Assembly: GCA_001566965.1 (NCBI GenBank)
Contig: LSNW01000007.1
Coordinates: forward strand, 92,146-156,145
From: Methylothermaceae bacteria B42
Lineage (GTDB): Bacteria; Pseudomonadota; Gammaproteobacteria; Methylococcales; Methylothermaceae
Reading direction: 5' to 3'
Length of the DNA: 64,000 nucleotides
In this document: positions 18,214 through 27,661 of the stretch, in pieces
Layout of the letters: the number at the start of each line of letters is the position of its first letter
Numbering within the stretch: the first letter of the stretch is position 1
Program-made: the position numbers and the translations under genes
The notes under the pieces: generated by a model
The model's input: the letters and a program-made list of their open reading frames with translations, nothing else
Told to the model about the DNA's origin: nothing
The model's database searches: none

Positions 18214-19161
18214 TTACCCTTCCTCCACCGCCTTCTCCAAAGCCTCCACCACCTCTTTCCAATCCGCCACCAATCCCAAATCGGCCACCTCGAAAATCGG
18301 CGCGTCGGGATCGGTATTGATAGCCACGATTGTGCCCGCATCCTTGATACCCGCCAAGTGCTGGATTGCGCCGGAAATTCCAAAAGCGATATAAACTTCT
18401 GGGGCGATGATCTTGCCGGTCTGGCCTACTTGCAGTTCGTTGGGCACAATACCTGCGTCCACCGCCGCCCGTGAGGCTCCTACCGCAGCCCCCAAATGGT
18501 CGGCCAACTGAAATAAGCGTTCGAAATCCTCTTTGCCCCCGACGCCGCGCCCACCGGAAATGACAATCCGGGCGGATTGCAGATCCGGCCTATCGCCTTT
18601 TTCACTGTGCAGTTTTTCAAAACGGGTATGCTCGGGCACCTCGACATCCAAATTTATCGTTTCAACCGGGGCAGCCTGGGTTGTCTCTGCCACCGGCTTG
18701 AACGAGGCAGGCCGAACAGTCGCCACTACCTTACCTTCCGGCGCTTTAACGGTAGTCACCGCATTTCCGGCATAGATAGGACGGTCAAAAGTCACCGGGT
18801 CGTGGACTTTCATCACATCGGTGATTTGCGGCGCGCCCAGCAATGCGGCCACCCGCGGCAGGCAATCCCGGCCAAACGTCGTGCCCGGTGCCAGAATATG
18901 GCTATAACTCTGTGCCAACGAAACCACCTGGGGTGCCAGCACACAGGCCAGAGGATACTGATTGGCTGGATGGTCGATTAACAATACCTTGCTCACCCCT
19001 TCCAAACGGGCCGCAGCCTCGGCAACGGCTTGCCCGCCATTGGCAAAAACCGCCACATCCAACGATTCCGCCTCTATCGCCCCGGCACAGGCAAGGGTGC
19101 GGGCGGTGGAAGGATTCAAAGCTTCACCATCGTGCTCGGCAATTACTAGCACTTTACTCAT
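18214..19161 (-). CDS. etfA: Electron transfer flavoprotein, alpha subunit
   Basis: This 315-residue subunit binds FAD. The C-terminal FAD domain is plain: [51 protein letters not shown] and [14 protein letters not shown]. With EtfB it collects electrons from acyl-CoA or other flavin dehydrogenases and hands them to ETF-QO encoded downstream. Its start overlaps the etfB stop by four bases. No dedicated dehydrogenase lies next to it in the window, so the electron donor is not indicated. Confidence 0.96.
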   Translation of the reverse strand: MSKVLVIAEHDGEALNPSTARTLACAGAIEAESLDVAVFANGGQAVAEAAARLEGVSKVLLIDHPANQYPLACVLAPQVVSLAQSYSHILAPGTTFGRDCLPRVAALLGAPQITDVMKVHDPVTFDRPIYAGNAVTTVKAPEGKVVATVRPASFKPVAETTQAAPVETINLDVEVPEHTRFEKLHSEKGDRPDLQSARIVISGGRGVGGKEDFERLFQLADHLGAAVGASRAAVDAGIVPNELQVGQTGKIIAPEVYIAFGISGAIQHLAGIKDAGTIVAINTDPDAPIFEVADLGLVADWKEVVEALEKAVEEG

Positions 19162-19907
19162 GACAACACCCCCATTTGCTTGAGTTCGGTAATGAGTTCT
19201 TCCACGGATGCCAGTTTGCGGCCCGGTTTCCGGGGAGGCGGAGGGGCGGTTTTAATGATTTCCAATTGCGGGGCCAAATCGACGGACAACGCATCTAGGT
19301 TCACAACATCGATAGGCTTGCGCCGGGCTTTCATGATATCGGGCAGTTTGACGTAACGGGGCTCATTCAAGCGCAGATCTGCGGAAATAACAGCGGGCAA
19401 ACGAACTGATAATTCTTCCAAGCCGGCATCCACTTCCCGGCTGACTTTCATCCAACCGTCATTCAATTCCAGCTTGGAAACAAAAGTCGCCTGGGGCCAG
19501 TCCAATAATCCAGCAAGCATTTGCGGAGTTTGTGAACAATCATCGTCAATGGCCTGCTTGCCCATGAGAACCAAGTCAGGCGATTCCCGCTTGACCAGCG
19601 ACTCTAACACCCGGGCTACGTTGATGGGTTGCAAATCCTGATCGGTATCCACGCGCAAGGCATGATCCGCGCCCATGGCCAAGGCCTGGCGCAGTTGCTC
19701 CTCGGCTGCCTTGCCGGCAACAGTGACTACCGTTATCGTTTCCGCCAACCCCTTCTCCTTCAACCGGATGGCTTCTTCCAGAGCAATCTCGTCGAACGGA
19801 TTGATACTCATTTTTACCCCTTCCAGCATCACCCCGCTGCCATCGGGATGAATCTGGATTCGGACGTTATAATCCACAACCCGCTTAATAGCGACTAGTA
19901 TTTTCAT
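19158..19907 (-). CDS. etfB: Electron transfer flavoprotein, beta subunit
   Basis: This 249-residue subunit binds AMP. It begins MKILVAIKRVVDYNVRIQ, as housekeeping EtfB does, followed by NPFDEIALEEAIRLKE. The AMP-site segment MGKQAIDDDCSQTPQMLAGL is near residue 115-135. The C-terminal recognition loop region includes LPDIMKARRKPI. AGGAGG-like sequence precedes the ATG. It is the first gene of the etfBA unit and is divergent from rnd across 66 bases, so the promoters of both should lie there. Confidence 0.96.
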   Translation of the reverse strand: MKILVAIKRVVDYNVRIQIHPDGSGVMLEGVKMSINPFDEIALEEAIRLKEKGLAETITVVTVAGKAAEEQLRQALAMGADHALRVDTDQDLQPINVARVLESLVKRESPDLVLMGKQAIDDDCSQTPQMLAGLLDWPQATFVSKLELNDGWMKVSREVDAGLEELSVRLPAVISADLRLNEPRYVKLPDIMKARRKPIDVVNLDALSVDLAPQLEIIKTAPPPPRKPGRKLASVEELITELKQMGVLS

Positions 19908-19973
19908 AACCGCCTCCTTAACATTGTTGTTTGAATAACGCTACCATTGCCTTGCGGTAAACGCAAAACTGAC

Positions 19974-21125
19974 ATGACCGACACTACCCCTTTATTTATC
20001 GATACCCTCCAGGCATTAGCGCAATTATGCCGGCAATTGGAAACCAGTCCCTGGCTGGCCATCGACACGGAATTCCTGCGCGAATCGACCTATTACCCAC
20101 AATTTTGTCTGCTTCAAATCGCCAATCAAGACATCGTCGCCTGCATCGATCCCCTGCAACTGGAAGACCTTGAACCCCTGTGGCAGTTACTGTACCGCCC
20201 GGAGATCATCAAGGTTTTCCATGCCGGAAGGCAGGATTTGGAGATTTTTTATCACCTTCATGGAAAACTCCCGGCACCTGTTTTCGATACCCAGATAGCC
20301 GCGCCATTGCTGGGGTTTTCCGACCAAATTGGTTATGCCCAATTGGTGGCTGAAGTGCTCGGCGTCCAATTAGAGAAAGGCCACAGCAGAACTGACTGGC
20401 GCAAGCGCCCTCTCAGTCCCCAACAACTTCAGTACGCGGCGGATGATGTGCGTTATTTGGGGCCCATGTATCTTGAACTCCGGCAACAACTGGAAAAACT
20501 GCATCGCCTGTCCTGGTTGGAAGAAGACTTTGCCACGTTGACCAATCCAGCCACCTATGCCAACCCGCCTGAGGACGCCTGGCGCCGCATCAAGGGCGCG
20601 CGCAAGCTCAAGGGCAAGCAACTGGCCATTCTTAAGCAATTAGCCTCCTGGCGCGAACGTACCGCGGTGGAACACAATCTCCCCCGGGGTTGGGTATTGA
20701 AGGATGACCTGCTCTGTCAAATCGCCCGTTTAAGACCGAAAACCCCGCAAGCTCTTGCCCAACTGCGCGGTATTGGTGACAAAATCATTAAACGCCACGG
20801 GGAAACCATTTGCCGTCTGATTGCTGAAACCACCGCCAGCAGCACCAAGGAAGCCCCCTATCAACCGCCTACGCGAACACCGGAGCAGGAAGCCCTGCTC
20901 GACCTGCTCAGCGCCGTGGTACGGCTGCAAGCGGCGGAACATCACATCAACCCCACGGTTCTGGCCAGCCGCAGGGATTTGGAAAAGTTCCTGGACGCGC
21001 CGGACGATTCCAAACTTTGTCAAGGTTGGCGCCAACAACTGATTGGCCGGGATTTGCAGGATTTTATGGCTGGAAAAAAACGGCTGCAAATTGAGCAGGG
21101 ACGGGTTTACCTGGAGGCAAGTTGA
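19974..21125 (+). CDS. rnd: Ribonuclease D
   Basis: This 383-residue 3'-5' exoribonuclease trims tRNA precursors and other small RNAs. The DEDD exonuclease domain is at about 1-195 with AIDTEFLRESTYYPQ (Asp and Glu), HAGRQDLEIF (Asp) and YAADDVRYL (Asp with the preceding Tyr, the DEDDy form). An HRDC domain follows at about 205-285 (KQLAILKQLASWRERTA). The ATG at 19974 is preferred over an upstream TTG at 19947. The next gene overlaps its stop as TGATG. Confidence 0.95.
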   Translation: MTDTTPLFIDTLQALAQLCRQLETSPWLAIDTEFLRESTYYPQFCLLQIANQDIVACIDPLQLEDLEPLWQLLYRPEIIKVFHAGRQDLEIFYHLHGKLPAPVFDTQIAAPLLGFSDQIGYAQLVAEVLGVQLEKGHSRTDWRKRPLSPQQLQYAADDVRYLGPMYLELRQQLEKLHRLSWLEEDFATLTNPATYANPPEDAWRRIKGARKLKGKQLAILKQLASWRERTAVEHNLPRGWVLKDDLLCQIARLRPKTPQALAQLRGIGDKIIKRHGETICRLIAETTASSTKEAPYQPPTRTPEQEALLDLLSAVVRLQAAEHHINPTVLASRRDLEKFLDAPDDSKLCQGWRQQLIGRDLQDFMAGKKRLQIEQGRVYLEAS

Positions 21126-22672
21126 TGACTCTCCCGCCACTCATTCAAGGTTTATTGCGTCCCGAGGCTTTTGCACATCCAACCCAGGACATTCATTGCC
21201 GGCAAACGCATATTTCCTGGATCATTCTCACCGGCCCTTACGCTTATAAAATCAAAAAACCGGTGGATTTCGGGTTTCTCGATTTCACCAGCCTGGAAAA
21301 ACGGCGTTTTTATTGCCACGAAGAGCTTCGCCTCAACCGCCGCCTGGCGCCTCAACTGTATTTACAAGTCTGCGCCATCACGGGAACACTCGACGCCCCA
21401 AGGATGAATGGCAAGGGCAACATTCTCGAATATGCCGTGCAAATGCGTCAATTCAAGGAAGAGGATGTGCTGGCGGAATGTGCGCAAAGCGGCCGCTTGA
21501 CCGAGGTCCACATGGAACAGCTAGCCGATTTGGTGGCTGATTTCCATCAAAGAATAGATCAAGCCCAAGCGGGTGATTGTTACGGGGAACCCAACGTAAT
21601 TCAAGCGAATTCGCTACATAATTTTGACCTGATTCAGACCGATCTACTCGGCCCTGAAACCCAAACTTTATTGGCCGGGTTAAAACATTGGACCTGCGAG
21701 CATTTTTCCAAAATCGAGTTCCTGATGAAACAGCGTAAATATCAGGGTTATATACGTGAATGTCACGGCGATCTTCACTTGGGGAATATTGTGCTTTGGG
21801 AGGGAAAGCCGCTCCCTTTTGACTGTATCGAATTCAATCCTGATCTGCGCTGGATTGACGTCATCAGCGAAATAGCCTTTACACAAATGGATCTTTGCGC
21901 TCATGATCTTAGACCGCTGGGGTTTTTATTCCTCAACCAATACTTGAGTCATACCGGCGATTACGCTGGCGTGGCTTTGCTTCGCTACTATTTGGTCTAT
22001 CGCGCCATGGTGCGGGCCAAAATTGCTTTCCTGACCGCCCGGGAATCCAATGAAGATAACACTTGGCAGGATTTTAAGCGCTATCTAGATTTAGCCTGGC
22101 AATTCACGCAAACCAAACCACCAGCACTGTATATTACGCATGGTTTTTCAGGGAGCGGCAAATCCTACGCCAGCCGGCAGTTGGCCATGCACCTCGGTGC
22201 CTTACATATCCGTTCTGACGTGGAACGAAAGCGGCTGGCGGGGCTGGAGGTTTTGGCCGATTCCAAAAATCAACTGGCCCAGGGCATTTATAGCCCCGAC
22301 TTCACCCGCCGGACCTATGAGAAACTGAAACAAGACGCCATCAATATTCTCGAAGCGGGATTCCCGGTGATTGTCGATGCGACGTTTTTACAACAATCGT
22401 ACCGGGATGAATTCCGCCAGTTGGCTTTGAAGCTGAAAATCCCGTTCAAAATTCTGGACTTCCAAGCGGAAAAATCTATCATGGAAACGCGGATTCGCAA
22501 CCGGCTAAAAGGCCAGAGGGATCCTTCCGATGCCGACCTTACAGTGCTGGAATACCAGCTTTCCCATCACGATCCATTGGCCAAGCACGAACAACGAGCC
22601 ATCATTAGCATCGACACCAGCACGGGTTTTGGCCTGAATTCGACCTTGTCCAAACTGTCCTTGACAGACTGA
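21125..22672 (+). CDS. Fused phosphotransferase (APH-like)/P-loop kinase protein
   Basis: This 515-residue protein joins two kinase folds. Residues 1-320 are an aminoglycoside-phosphotransferase-like domain with ECHGDLHLGNIVL (catalytic HGD loop near 213) and FDCIEFNPDLRWIDV. Residues 330-515 are an AAA/zeta-toxin-like P-loop domain with HGFSGSGKS as Walker A near 340 and IRSDVERKRLAG after it. This domain pair is widespread in proteobacteria and of unknown role; aminoglycoside resistance should not be inferred. The ATG overlaps the rnd stop (TGATG). It is convergent with glrR, seven bases apart. Confidence 0.88.
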   Translation: MTLPPLIQGLLRPEAFAHPTQDIHCRQTHISWIILTGPYAYKIKKPVDFGFLDFTSLEKRRFYCHEELRLNRRLAPQLYLQVCAITGTLDAPRMNGKGNILEYAVQMRQFKEEDVLAECAQSGRLTEVHMEQLADLVADFHQRIDQAQAGDCYGEPNVIQANSLHNFDLIQTDLLGPETQTLLAGLKHWTCEHFSKIEFLMKQRKYQGYIRECHGDLHLGNIVLWEGKPLPFDCIEFNPDLRWIDVISEIAFTQMDLCAHDLRPLGFLFLNQYLSHTGDYAGVALLRYYLVYRAMVRAKIAFLTARESNEDNTWQDFKRYLDLAWQFTQTKPPALYITHGFSGSGKSYASRQLAMHLGALHIRSDVERKRLAGLEVLADSKNQLAQGIYSPDFTRRTYEKLKQDAINILEAGFPVIVDATFLQQSYRDEFRQLALKLKIPFKILDFQAEKSIMETRIRNRLKGQRDPSDADLTVLEYQLSHHDPLAKHEQRAIISIDTSTGFGLNSTLSKLSLTD

Positions 22673-22679
22673 TTGGCAA

Positions 22680-24065
22680 TCAATTTTCTTGGTTTTTGGC
22701 CGCGTTTTTGAAATCCGCCGGCTCTAATTGATGGCGGTTGAGCAGCCGGTAAAATTCCGTGCGGTTGCGTTTGGCCAGTTGCGCGGCTTGGGTGACGTTG
22801 CCTTTGGTTATCTGCAATAACCTGACCAGATATTCCCGTTCGAAGTGGCGCTTGGCTTCCCGCAGAGGCGGCAAGGTGTCACCGCCCGCTTCCCCGCTAA
22901 TGGCCTTTTGCACCAAAGTCAAAGGAATCAAGGGGGTGCTGGACAAAGCCACGCATTGCTCAACGACATTGTTGAGCTGCCTGACATTGCCAGGCCATTC
23001 GTAGCGTACCAGATATTCGAGCGCTTCCGGGGAGAATCCTTTCACTTGATCCCCGTAAGGGGCCGCCAATTGTTTTATAAAATATGCCGCCAGTAGGGGA
23101 ATATCTTCCGGCCGATCCCGAAGCGCGGGTACCTTCAGGGTAACGACGTTCAACCGGTAATAGAGGTCTTCGCGAAAGTCTCCCTCCAGCATTGCCTTGT
23201 TCAAATCCACATGGGTAGCGGAAACGATACGCACATCCACTGGAATCGATTCCGTCGCCCCCACCGGACGGATTGTCATTTCCTGGATGGCGCGCAGCAG
23301 TTTTACCTGGAAGGATTTTGGCATGTCGCCCACTTCATCCAGAAACAACGTCCCACCGTCCGCAGCCCGGAACAGGCCTTCGTGATCCCGGGTAGCACCG
23401 GTAAATGCCCCCTTCTTGTGGCCGAATAATTCCGATTCGAACAAATGCTCCGGGATGGCGCTACAGTTGACCGCCACAAATGGCTTATCCGACCGGGGGC
23501 TTGCCTCGTGAATCGCCTGTGCCAATAATTCCTTGCCGGTCCCGCTTTCCCCGTGAATACAAACGCTGGCGCGGGTCTGGGAAACCTTGGAAACCTGGTT
23601 GAGCAAATCTTCGAGTAACGGGCTTTGGGTGACGATGCGGCTGCGCCAATTGTCAGTTTCCTCATCCAGGTTAGAGGCCATATCAGCGCCACAATAAATC
23701 TCCATGGCCTGGGAGACTTGCTTTACCAATTCCTTGTTATCCACTGGCTTGGTAAGAAAACCAAACACGCCTTTTTTGGTGGCATCAACCGCGTCATTGA
23801 TCGTACCGTGGGCGGTTAGAATAATGATAGGCAGGGTAGGGCAACGTTGATGGACCGCATCGAAAAGGGCCATGCCATCCATGCCATCCATCATCAAATC
23901 CGTCACCACCACGTGGGGCCTGTAAAACTGCAATTGCGCCAGCGCCTCCTCGCCACTGGTAACGGGCTTGACCTCCAGCCCGGCCGCAGTCAGGCGCATG
24001 GTCAACAAACGTAGAAAACTGGTGTCGTCATCAACGACTAAAACGCGTTTTTGGGAATCCTGCAT
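22680..24065 (-). CDS. glrR: Sigma-54-dependent response regulator GlrR (QseF)
   Basis: This 461-residue NtrC-type regulator has a receiver domain (1-120) with phosphoacceptor D56 in VVVTDLMMDG. The AAA+ domain (about 145-380) has Walker A GESGTGKE and the sigma-54 contact loop GAFTGA. A Fis-type helix-turn-helix closes it (GNVTQAAQLAKRNRTEFYRLL). It activates sigma-54 promoters; in E. coli the known target is the glmY small RNA. It is the last gene of the unit with glrK and qseG, four bases after qseG. Targets in this organism are not visible here. Confidence 0.94.
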   Translation of the reverse strand: MQDSQKRVLVVDDDTSFLRLLTMRLTAAGLEVKPVTSGEEALAQLQFYRPHVVVTDLMMDGMDGMALFDAVHQRCPTLPIIILTAHGTINDAVDATKKGVFGFLTKPVDNKELVKQVSQAMEIYCGADMASNLDEETDNWRSRIVTQSPLLEDLLNQVSKVSQTRASVCIHGESGTGKELLAQAIHEASPRSDKPFVAVNCSAIPEHLFESELFGHKKGAFTGATRDHEGLFRAADGGTLFLDEVGDMPKSFQVKLLRAIQEMTIRPVGATESIPVDVRIVSATHVDLNKAMLEGDFREDLYYRLNVVTLKVPALRDRPEDIPLLAAYFIKQLAAPYGDQVKGFSPEALEYLVRYEWPGNVRQLNNVVEQCVALSSTPLIPLTLVQKAISGEAGGDTLPPLREAKRHFEREYLVRLLQITKGNVTQAAQLAKRNRTEFYRLLNRHQLEPADFKNAAKNQEN

Positions 24066-24069
24066 CCGG

Positions 24070-24663
24070 TTACTGTGCCTCGGTATGGTTTAAACTTTCT
24101 TCGATTTCCTTCAAAGCTTCGAGCTTTTCCTTAACAATTTTAAGGTTTTGACCACAGATTTTATAATTATTCTCCAATTTCTGATTTTTTATTTTCCACA
24201 GCTTGAGTTTTTGCTCCAGTTCTTTGGCGTGCAAGTCGCAGGCAAACAAACGTTGCGCCAGCGCTTGTTGATAAGACAAAAACCCTTGGATTTGTTCATC
24301 ATCCACACTTAATGCCGCGGATTCAAGCAAATTCGCAGCTTCCTTGCTGTCGCCACATTCCAGTGTCGATAACAACGCATATGCCAGATGGATTTTGACG
24401 CCGAGGCTGGAATCTATTGCATTGAACCGGTGCAGCCATTGGCATTCCGCATTACGCTGGAGTAAGGGTAATCGATTCAGATATCCCATATAATCAATCA
24501 ATTCATCCAGATCATAGGATTCATAATTCGGACTATAACCACCAGCCACTTGATAGCGGGAATCCTGATGTCTTCGATCTGCTTTTTTCATTGCGCAAGC
24601 AGGCAAGAAAACCACCAGTCCCAGCAAAAGAACCGTCACTGTAAAGAGCTTAAAAATTCTCAT
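24070..24663 (-). CDS. qseG: QseG-like outer membrane lipoprotein
   Basis: This 197-residue protein begins with a lipoprotein signal, lipobox LPAC with C23. It continues with an alpha-helical body (many Leu, Lys and Glu, and a cysteine pair near 106 and 137). A C-terminal coiled coil covers about residues 145-195 (KELEQKLKLWKIKNQKLEN). The sequence is only loosely like E. coli QseG (YfhG), so the name rests mainly on its place between glrK and glrR, where QseG activates the kinase from the envelope. The ATG overlaps the glrK stop by four bases. Confidence 0.75.
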   Translation of the reverse strand: MRIFKLFTVTVLLLGLVVFLPACAMKKADRRHQDSRYQVAGGYSPNYESYDLDELIDYMGYLNRLPLLQRNAECQWLHRFNAIDSSLGVKIHLAYALLSTLECGDSKEAANLLESAALSVDDEQIQGFLSYQQALAQRLFACDLHAKELEQKLKLWKIKNQKLENNYKICGQNLKIVKEKLEALKEIEESLNHTEAQ

Positions 24664-26108
24664 CGTCTCATATCCAAAGGCAAGATAATCCGGAAAAAAG
24701 CCCCCTTTTTCCCTGTGGGCGGATCCAGGATTTCAACTTGGCCGTGATGCATTGAAATACATTCGCTGACAATCGCCAGCCCCAATCCTGTCCCTGGTAT
24801 GCCCATCTGTCTCCCTGCGCTGCCTTGATACAAAGCATCAAAAACCCGTTTGCGCTCTTCGGGCGGAATACCCGGACCATAGTCACGAATATCAAGGCGC
24901 ATTTCCCCATTTCTGCGGTAGAGGGAAATCTCAATCACACTGTGGCGGGGAGAATATTTCACCGCATTGGAAATCAAGTTATCGATAACTGTGCGTATTT
25001 TGTCCGGAAACCCATAAATTTCCAATGCCTCCAGTTTTGCCCGGATTTCAATCTGGTTTGCCCGCAACCGCACTTTGTAATCTTCAATGACTTCCTCAAT
25101 CAAGGCGCACATATCAATGAAACGAGCTTTTAGCTTCTCATCCGTATTTTGGACCTGACTGTAATGGATCAGGTCTTCTATCAATTTATGCAGCTTGGTC
25201 GCGCTGTCGGAAAGGATTTGAATGATTTCCTTTTGTTCTTTATTTAACTCTCCGACCACTTGGTCGCCCAACAATTCAGAACCCTCATGAATGTTAGCCA
25301 AAGGGGTTTTAAGTTCATGGGAAACATTGCGCAGAAACCGTTGTTTTTCCGCTTCCAGCATTCTCAGGCGGGTGCGCAGCCAATCCAGCCTTTTACCGAG
25401 GTATTTCAAGTCACGTGGACCCTGTACGACAATCGCTTCATCAAAATCCCGGTCTCCCAGTTTACGAATACCTTGATCTATCTGTCGAATGGGCCGAATA
25501 ATCAAATAGATAAAAAACATCAGGAGCAACAAGGCAATGGGTAATAGTATGGCCAGATGTTTGAGGGTTTGCTGGCGCGCTTGTTTGGAACGCTCTTCCA
25601 GTTCACGAAGGCCGGTTCCCACCAAATTGATGCTGCGCTGCCAAGCCTCGTTAGCCAGGCCACGCAAATACTTGAACTGATCGGCCTCGGCCAATTTGGC
25701 CGCTTTGCTCATATCCTCAGCCAGCATCATAGTGTAGAGATCAAACTCATAAGCACTGAGCTTATTCAACAGCTTTCTGAGATCTTGATCACGGACAACC
25801 TCAAGCAACCCTTGAATTTCCTGGGTAAATTCATCATGACTGTGAAGGTATGACTCCCACAACTCCGGTTCATCCAATACCAGATATTGTTTGGCGCTGC
25901 GCTCCATGGCTTTCAGCCGTTCGAGCACCATCCGGCTGCCCTGGGTGCTGTGCACGGCGTGATAAACCGCGACTTGGCTGTAATCTGTGAGTTTCTCCAA
26001 GGAGTACAAAGCGGAAACCAGCGCCAATGCCAAAGGCAGAAGAACCAGCGCAAAACTTGCCAGAAGCAGGGTTCTCAGGGAAGGGAAGCTAAAACGGAAA
26101 GGTTTCAA
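24660..26108 (-). CDS. glrK: Sensor histidine kinase GlrK (QseE)
   Basis: This 482-residue kinase has a membrane segment at about 12-35, a periplasmic helical sensor (about 40-185) and a second membrane segment at about 187-204. A HAMP domain, an H-box with H264 (NVSHELKTPLANIHEG), an N-box (LISNAVKYSP) and G-boxes (DYGPGIPPEE, GTGLGLAIV) follow. The helical sensor and the HAMP order match GlrK. It phosphorylates GlrR encoded two genes on. Its ATG overlaps the epmA stop, so it is tied to the EF-P modification genes at the level of the transcript. Confidence 0.93.
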   Translation of the reverse strand: MKPFRFSFPSLRTLLLASFALVLLPLALALVSALYSLEKLTDYSQVAVYHAVHSTQGSRMVLERLKAMERSAKQYLVLDEPELWESYLHSHDEFTQEIQGLLEVVRDQDLRKLLNKLSAYEFDLYTMMLAEDMSKAAKLAEADQFKYLRGLANEAWQRSINLVGTGLRELEERSKQARQQTLKHLAILLPIALLLLMFFIYLIIRPIRQIDQGIRKLGDRDFDEAIVVQGPRDLKYLGKRLDWLRTRLRMLEAEKQRFLRNVSHELKTPLANIHEGSELLGDQVVGELNKEQKEIIQILSDSATKLHKLIEDLIHYSQVQNTDEKLKARFIDMCALIEEVIEDYKVRLRANQIEIRAKLEALEIYGFPDKIRTVIDNLISNAVKYSPRHSVIEISLYRRNGEMRLDIRDYGPGIPPEERKRVFDALYQGSAGRQMGIPGTGLGLAIVSECISMHHGQVEILDPPTGKKGAFFRIILPLDMRR

Positions 26109-27085
26109 ACAGGACTCCGGTCTGGGAATGTGATGACTTCTTGAATGCTTTTTTTGCCCAGAGACAACATTAATATCCGGTCTAATCCAACGGCGACACC
26201 GCTACATTCCGGCAAACCTGATTCCAGGGCCGCCAAAAATGATTCATCCAATGGCGGCACGGGTAGATTCAATCTGGCACGGGTCTGTTGATCCGCGAGA
26301 AAACGCTGTCTTTGCTGGATAGGGTCAGTCAGCTCTCGGTAACCATTGGCCAGTTCCAGAGAATTTAAAAAAACCTCGAAACGTTCCGCTAATTGAACAT
26401 TGTCGGGTTTCAATCTGGCCAACGCGGCAAGCGGGGCGGGATAGTCATCGACAAAGACTAATTTTTCAGCGGGTAATTGAGGTTGAATCACATGGGAAAA
26501 TAAAAAATCCAGCCACAAGATACGATCATTTCCACAGAGATCGGTTCCCTCGGGCAACCCCAAAGCCTCCGCCCGTTCGCAAAAAACATCAATGGGCGCA
26601 TCCCATTCAACACCCACCCGCTGGTGGAAAATGTAAGGATAATGCAGGAACTCAACGTCCTTCACAGCAGCGCCTAACAAACGGCGCAACAAATTCGCCA
26701 CCTCTGCCATCATTTGGTCAAGATCAAACCCCACCCGGTACCATTCCAGCAAGGTAAATTCCGGATTGTGCAGCCGCCCCTGCTCGCCCTTGCGGAATGC
26801 CTTGCAAATTTGGAAAATTGAACCGGAACCTGCCGCTAGTAATCTTTTCATGGCAAATTCGGGGGAAGTCTGCAGGTAGCGCGTTTGGTTTTGATCTTGC
26901 CATTCAAAAAAATGGATTTGGGGATCCGGCCCTATGGAGGGATATAACAATGGCGTTTCCACTTCCAAAACCCCTTGCCCGGCAAAATAACGGCGAATCT
27001 CCCCATAGAGTTCAGCCCGCCGCCGCATGGCTTCCAGCGAACAAGCGGGACGCCAGCAATGCTTATTTTCCGACCCGGGAAACAT
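26105..27085 (-). CDS. epmA: EF-P-(R)-beta-lysine ligase EpmA
   Basis: This 326-residue enzyme is a truncated class II LysRS paralogue without the anticodon domain (also called PoxA, GenX or YjeA). It attaches (R)-beta-lysine to EF-P. Class II motifs are visible: [37 protein letters not shown] and the C-terminal [12 protein letters not shown]. The start overlaps the 3' end of efp by 23 bases, and no better ATG exists before residue 20. Together with epmB (28 kb region, plus strand) and efp the pathway is complete in 1.6 kb. Confidence 0.95.
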   Translation of the reverse strand: MFPGSENKHCWRPACSLEAMRRRAELYGEIRRYFAGQGVLEVETPLLYPSIGPDPQIHFFEWQDQNQTRYLQTSPEFAMKRLLAAGSGSIFQICKAFRKGEQGRLHNPEFTLLEWYRVGFDLDQMMAEVANLLRRLLGAAVKDVEFLHYPYIFHQRVGVEWDAPIDVFCERAEALGLPEGTDLCGNDRILWLDFLFSHVIQPQLPAEKLVFVDDYPAPLAALARLKPDNVQLAERFEVFLNSLELANGYRELTDPIQQRQRFLADQQTRARLNLPVPPLDESFLAALESGLPECSGVAVGLDRILMLSLGKKSIQEVITFPDRSPV

Positions 27086-27632
27086 ATTCTCCGGAGCGGG
27101 TATCGACCTTAATCACTTCACCTTGCTGGACAAATAAAGGCACCCGCACCACTGCGCCGGTTTCCAATTTGGCAGGCTTGCCGCCGCCGCCGGAAGTATC
27201 ACCGCGAACACCGGGGTCCGTTTCGACAATTTCCAGTTCCACGAAATTTGGGGGGGTGACAGAAATCGGCGTCCCATTCCAGAGGGTAACCACACACATA
27301 TCCTGCTCTTTCAGCCATTTTTTGGCCTCTCCCACGGCTTTTTCATCCGCGGAGACCTGCTCGAAAGTATTTGGATCCATGAAGTACCAAAATTCACCGT
27401 CGTTATAAAGATATTGCATCTCCACTTCCATGACATCGGCGGCTTCGATGGACTCCCCCGATTTGAAAGTTTTTTCCAAGACTTTGCCGGTCTTGAGATT
27501 ACGGAACTTGACCCGGTTGAAGGCTTGCCCCTTGCCCGGCTTGACAAACTCGTTTTCCAGAATAACGCAAGGGTCCCCATCCAAAATCACTTTCAGCCCG
27601 CTTTTGAACTCATTGGTACTATAGGTAGCCAT
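27063..27632 (-). CDS. efp: Elongation factor P
   Basis: EF-P is 189 residues and relieves ribosome stalling at proline runs. The modification-site lysine is K34 in VKPGKGQAF, the form expected for EpmA/EpmB substrates. Three OB/KOW-type domains are in the normal order, and the C-terminus ([11 protein letters not shown]) is standard. The start is ATG 27632 (MATYSTNEF) with GAGG seven to ten bases upstream; an ATG-like start at 27647 would add five unconserved residues. It is divergent from epmB with only 29 bases between the two starts. Confidence 0.96.
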   Translation of the reverse strand: MATYSTNEFKSGLKVILDGDPCVILENEFVKPGKGQAFNRVKFRNLKTGKVLEKTFKSGESIEAADVMEVEMQYLYNDGEFWYFMDPNTFEQVSADEKAVGEAKKWLKEQDMCVVTLWNGTPISVTPPNFVELEIVETDPGVRGDTSGGGGKPAKLETGAVVRVPLFVQQGEVIKVDTRSGEYVSRVGK

Positions 27633-27661
27633 TAAAATTATCCTCAATCTCCAGTTGCAAA

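Noticed and set aside
21125..22672. Aminoglycoside resistance gene
   Set aside because: The APH-like domain belongs to a widespread two-domain chromosomal family and no resistance-specific context is present.
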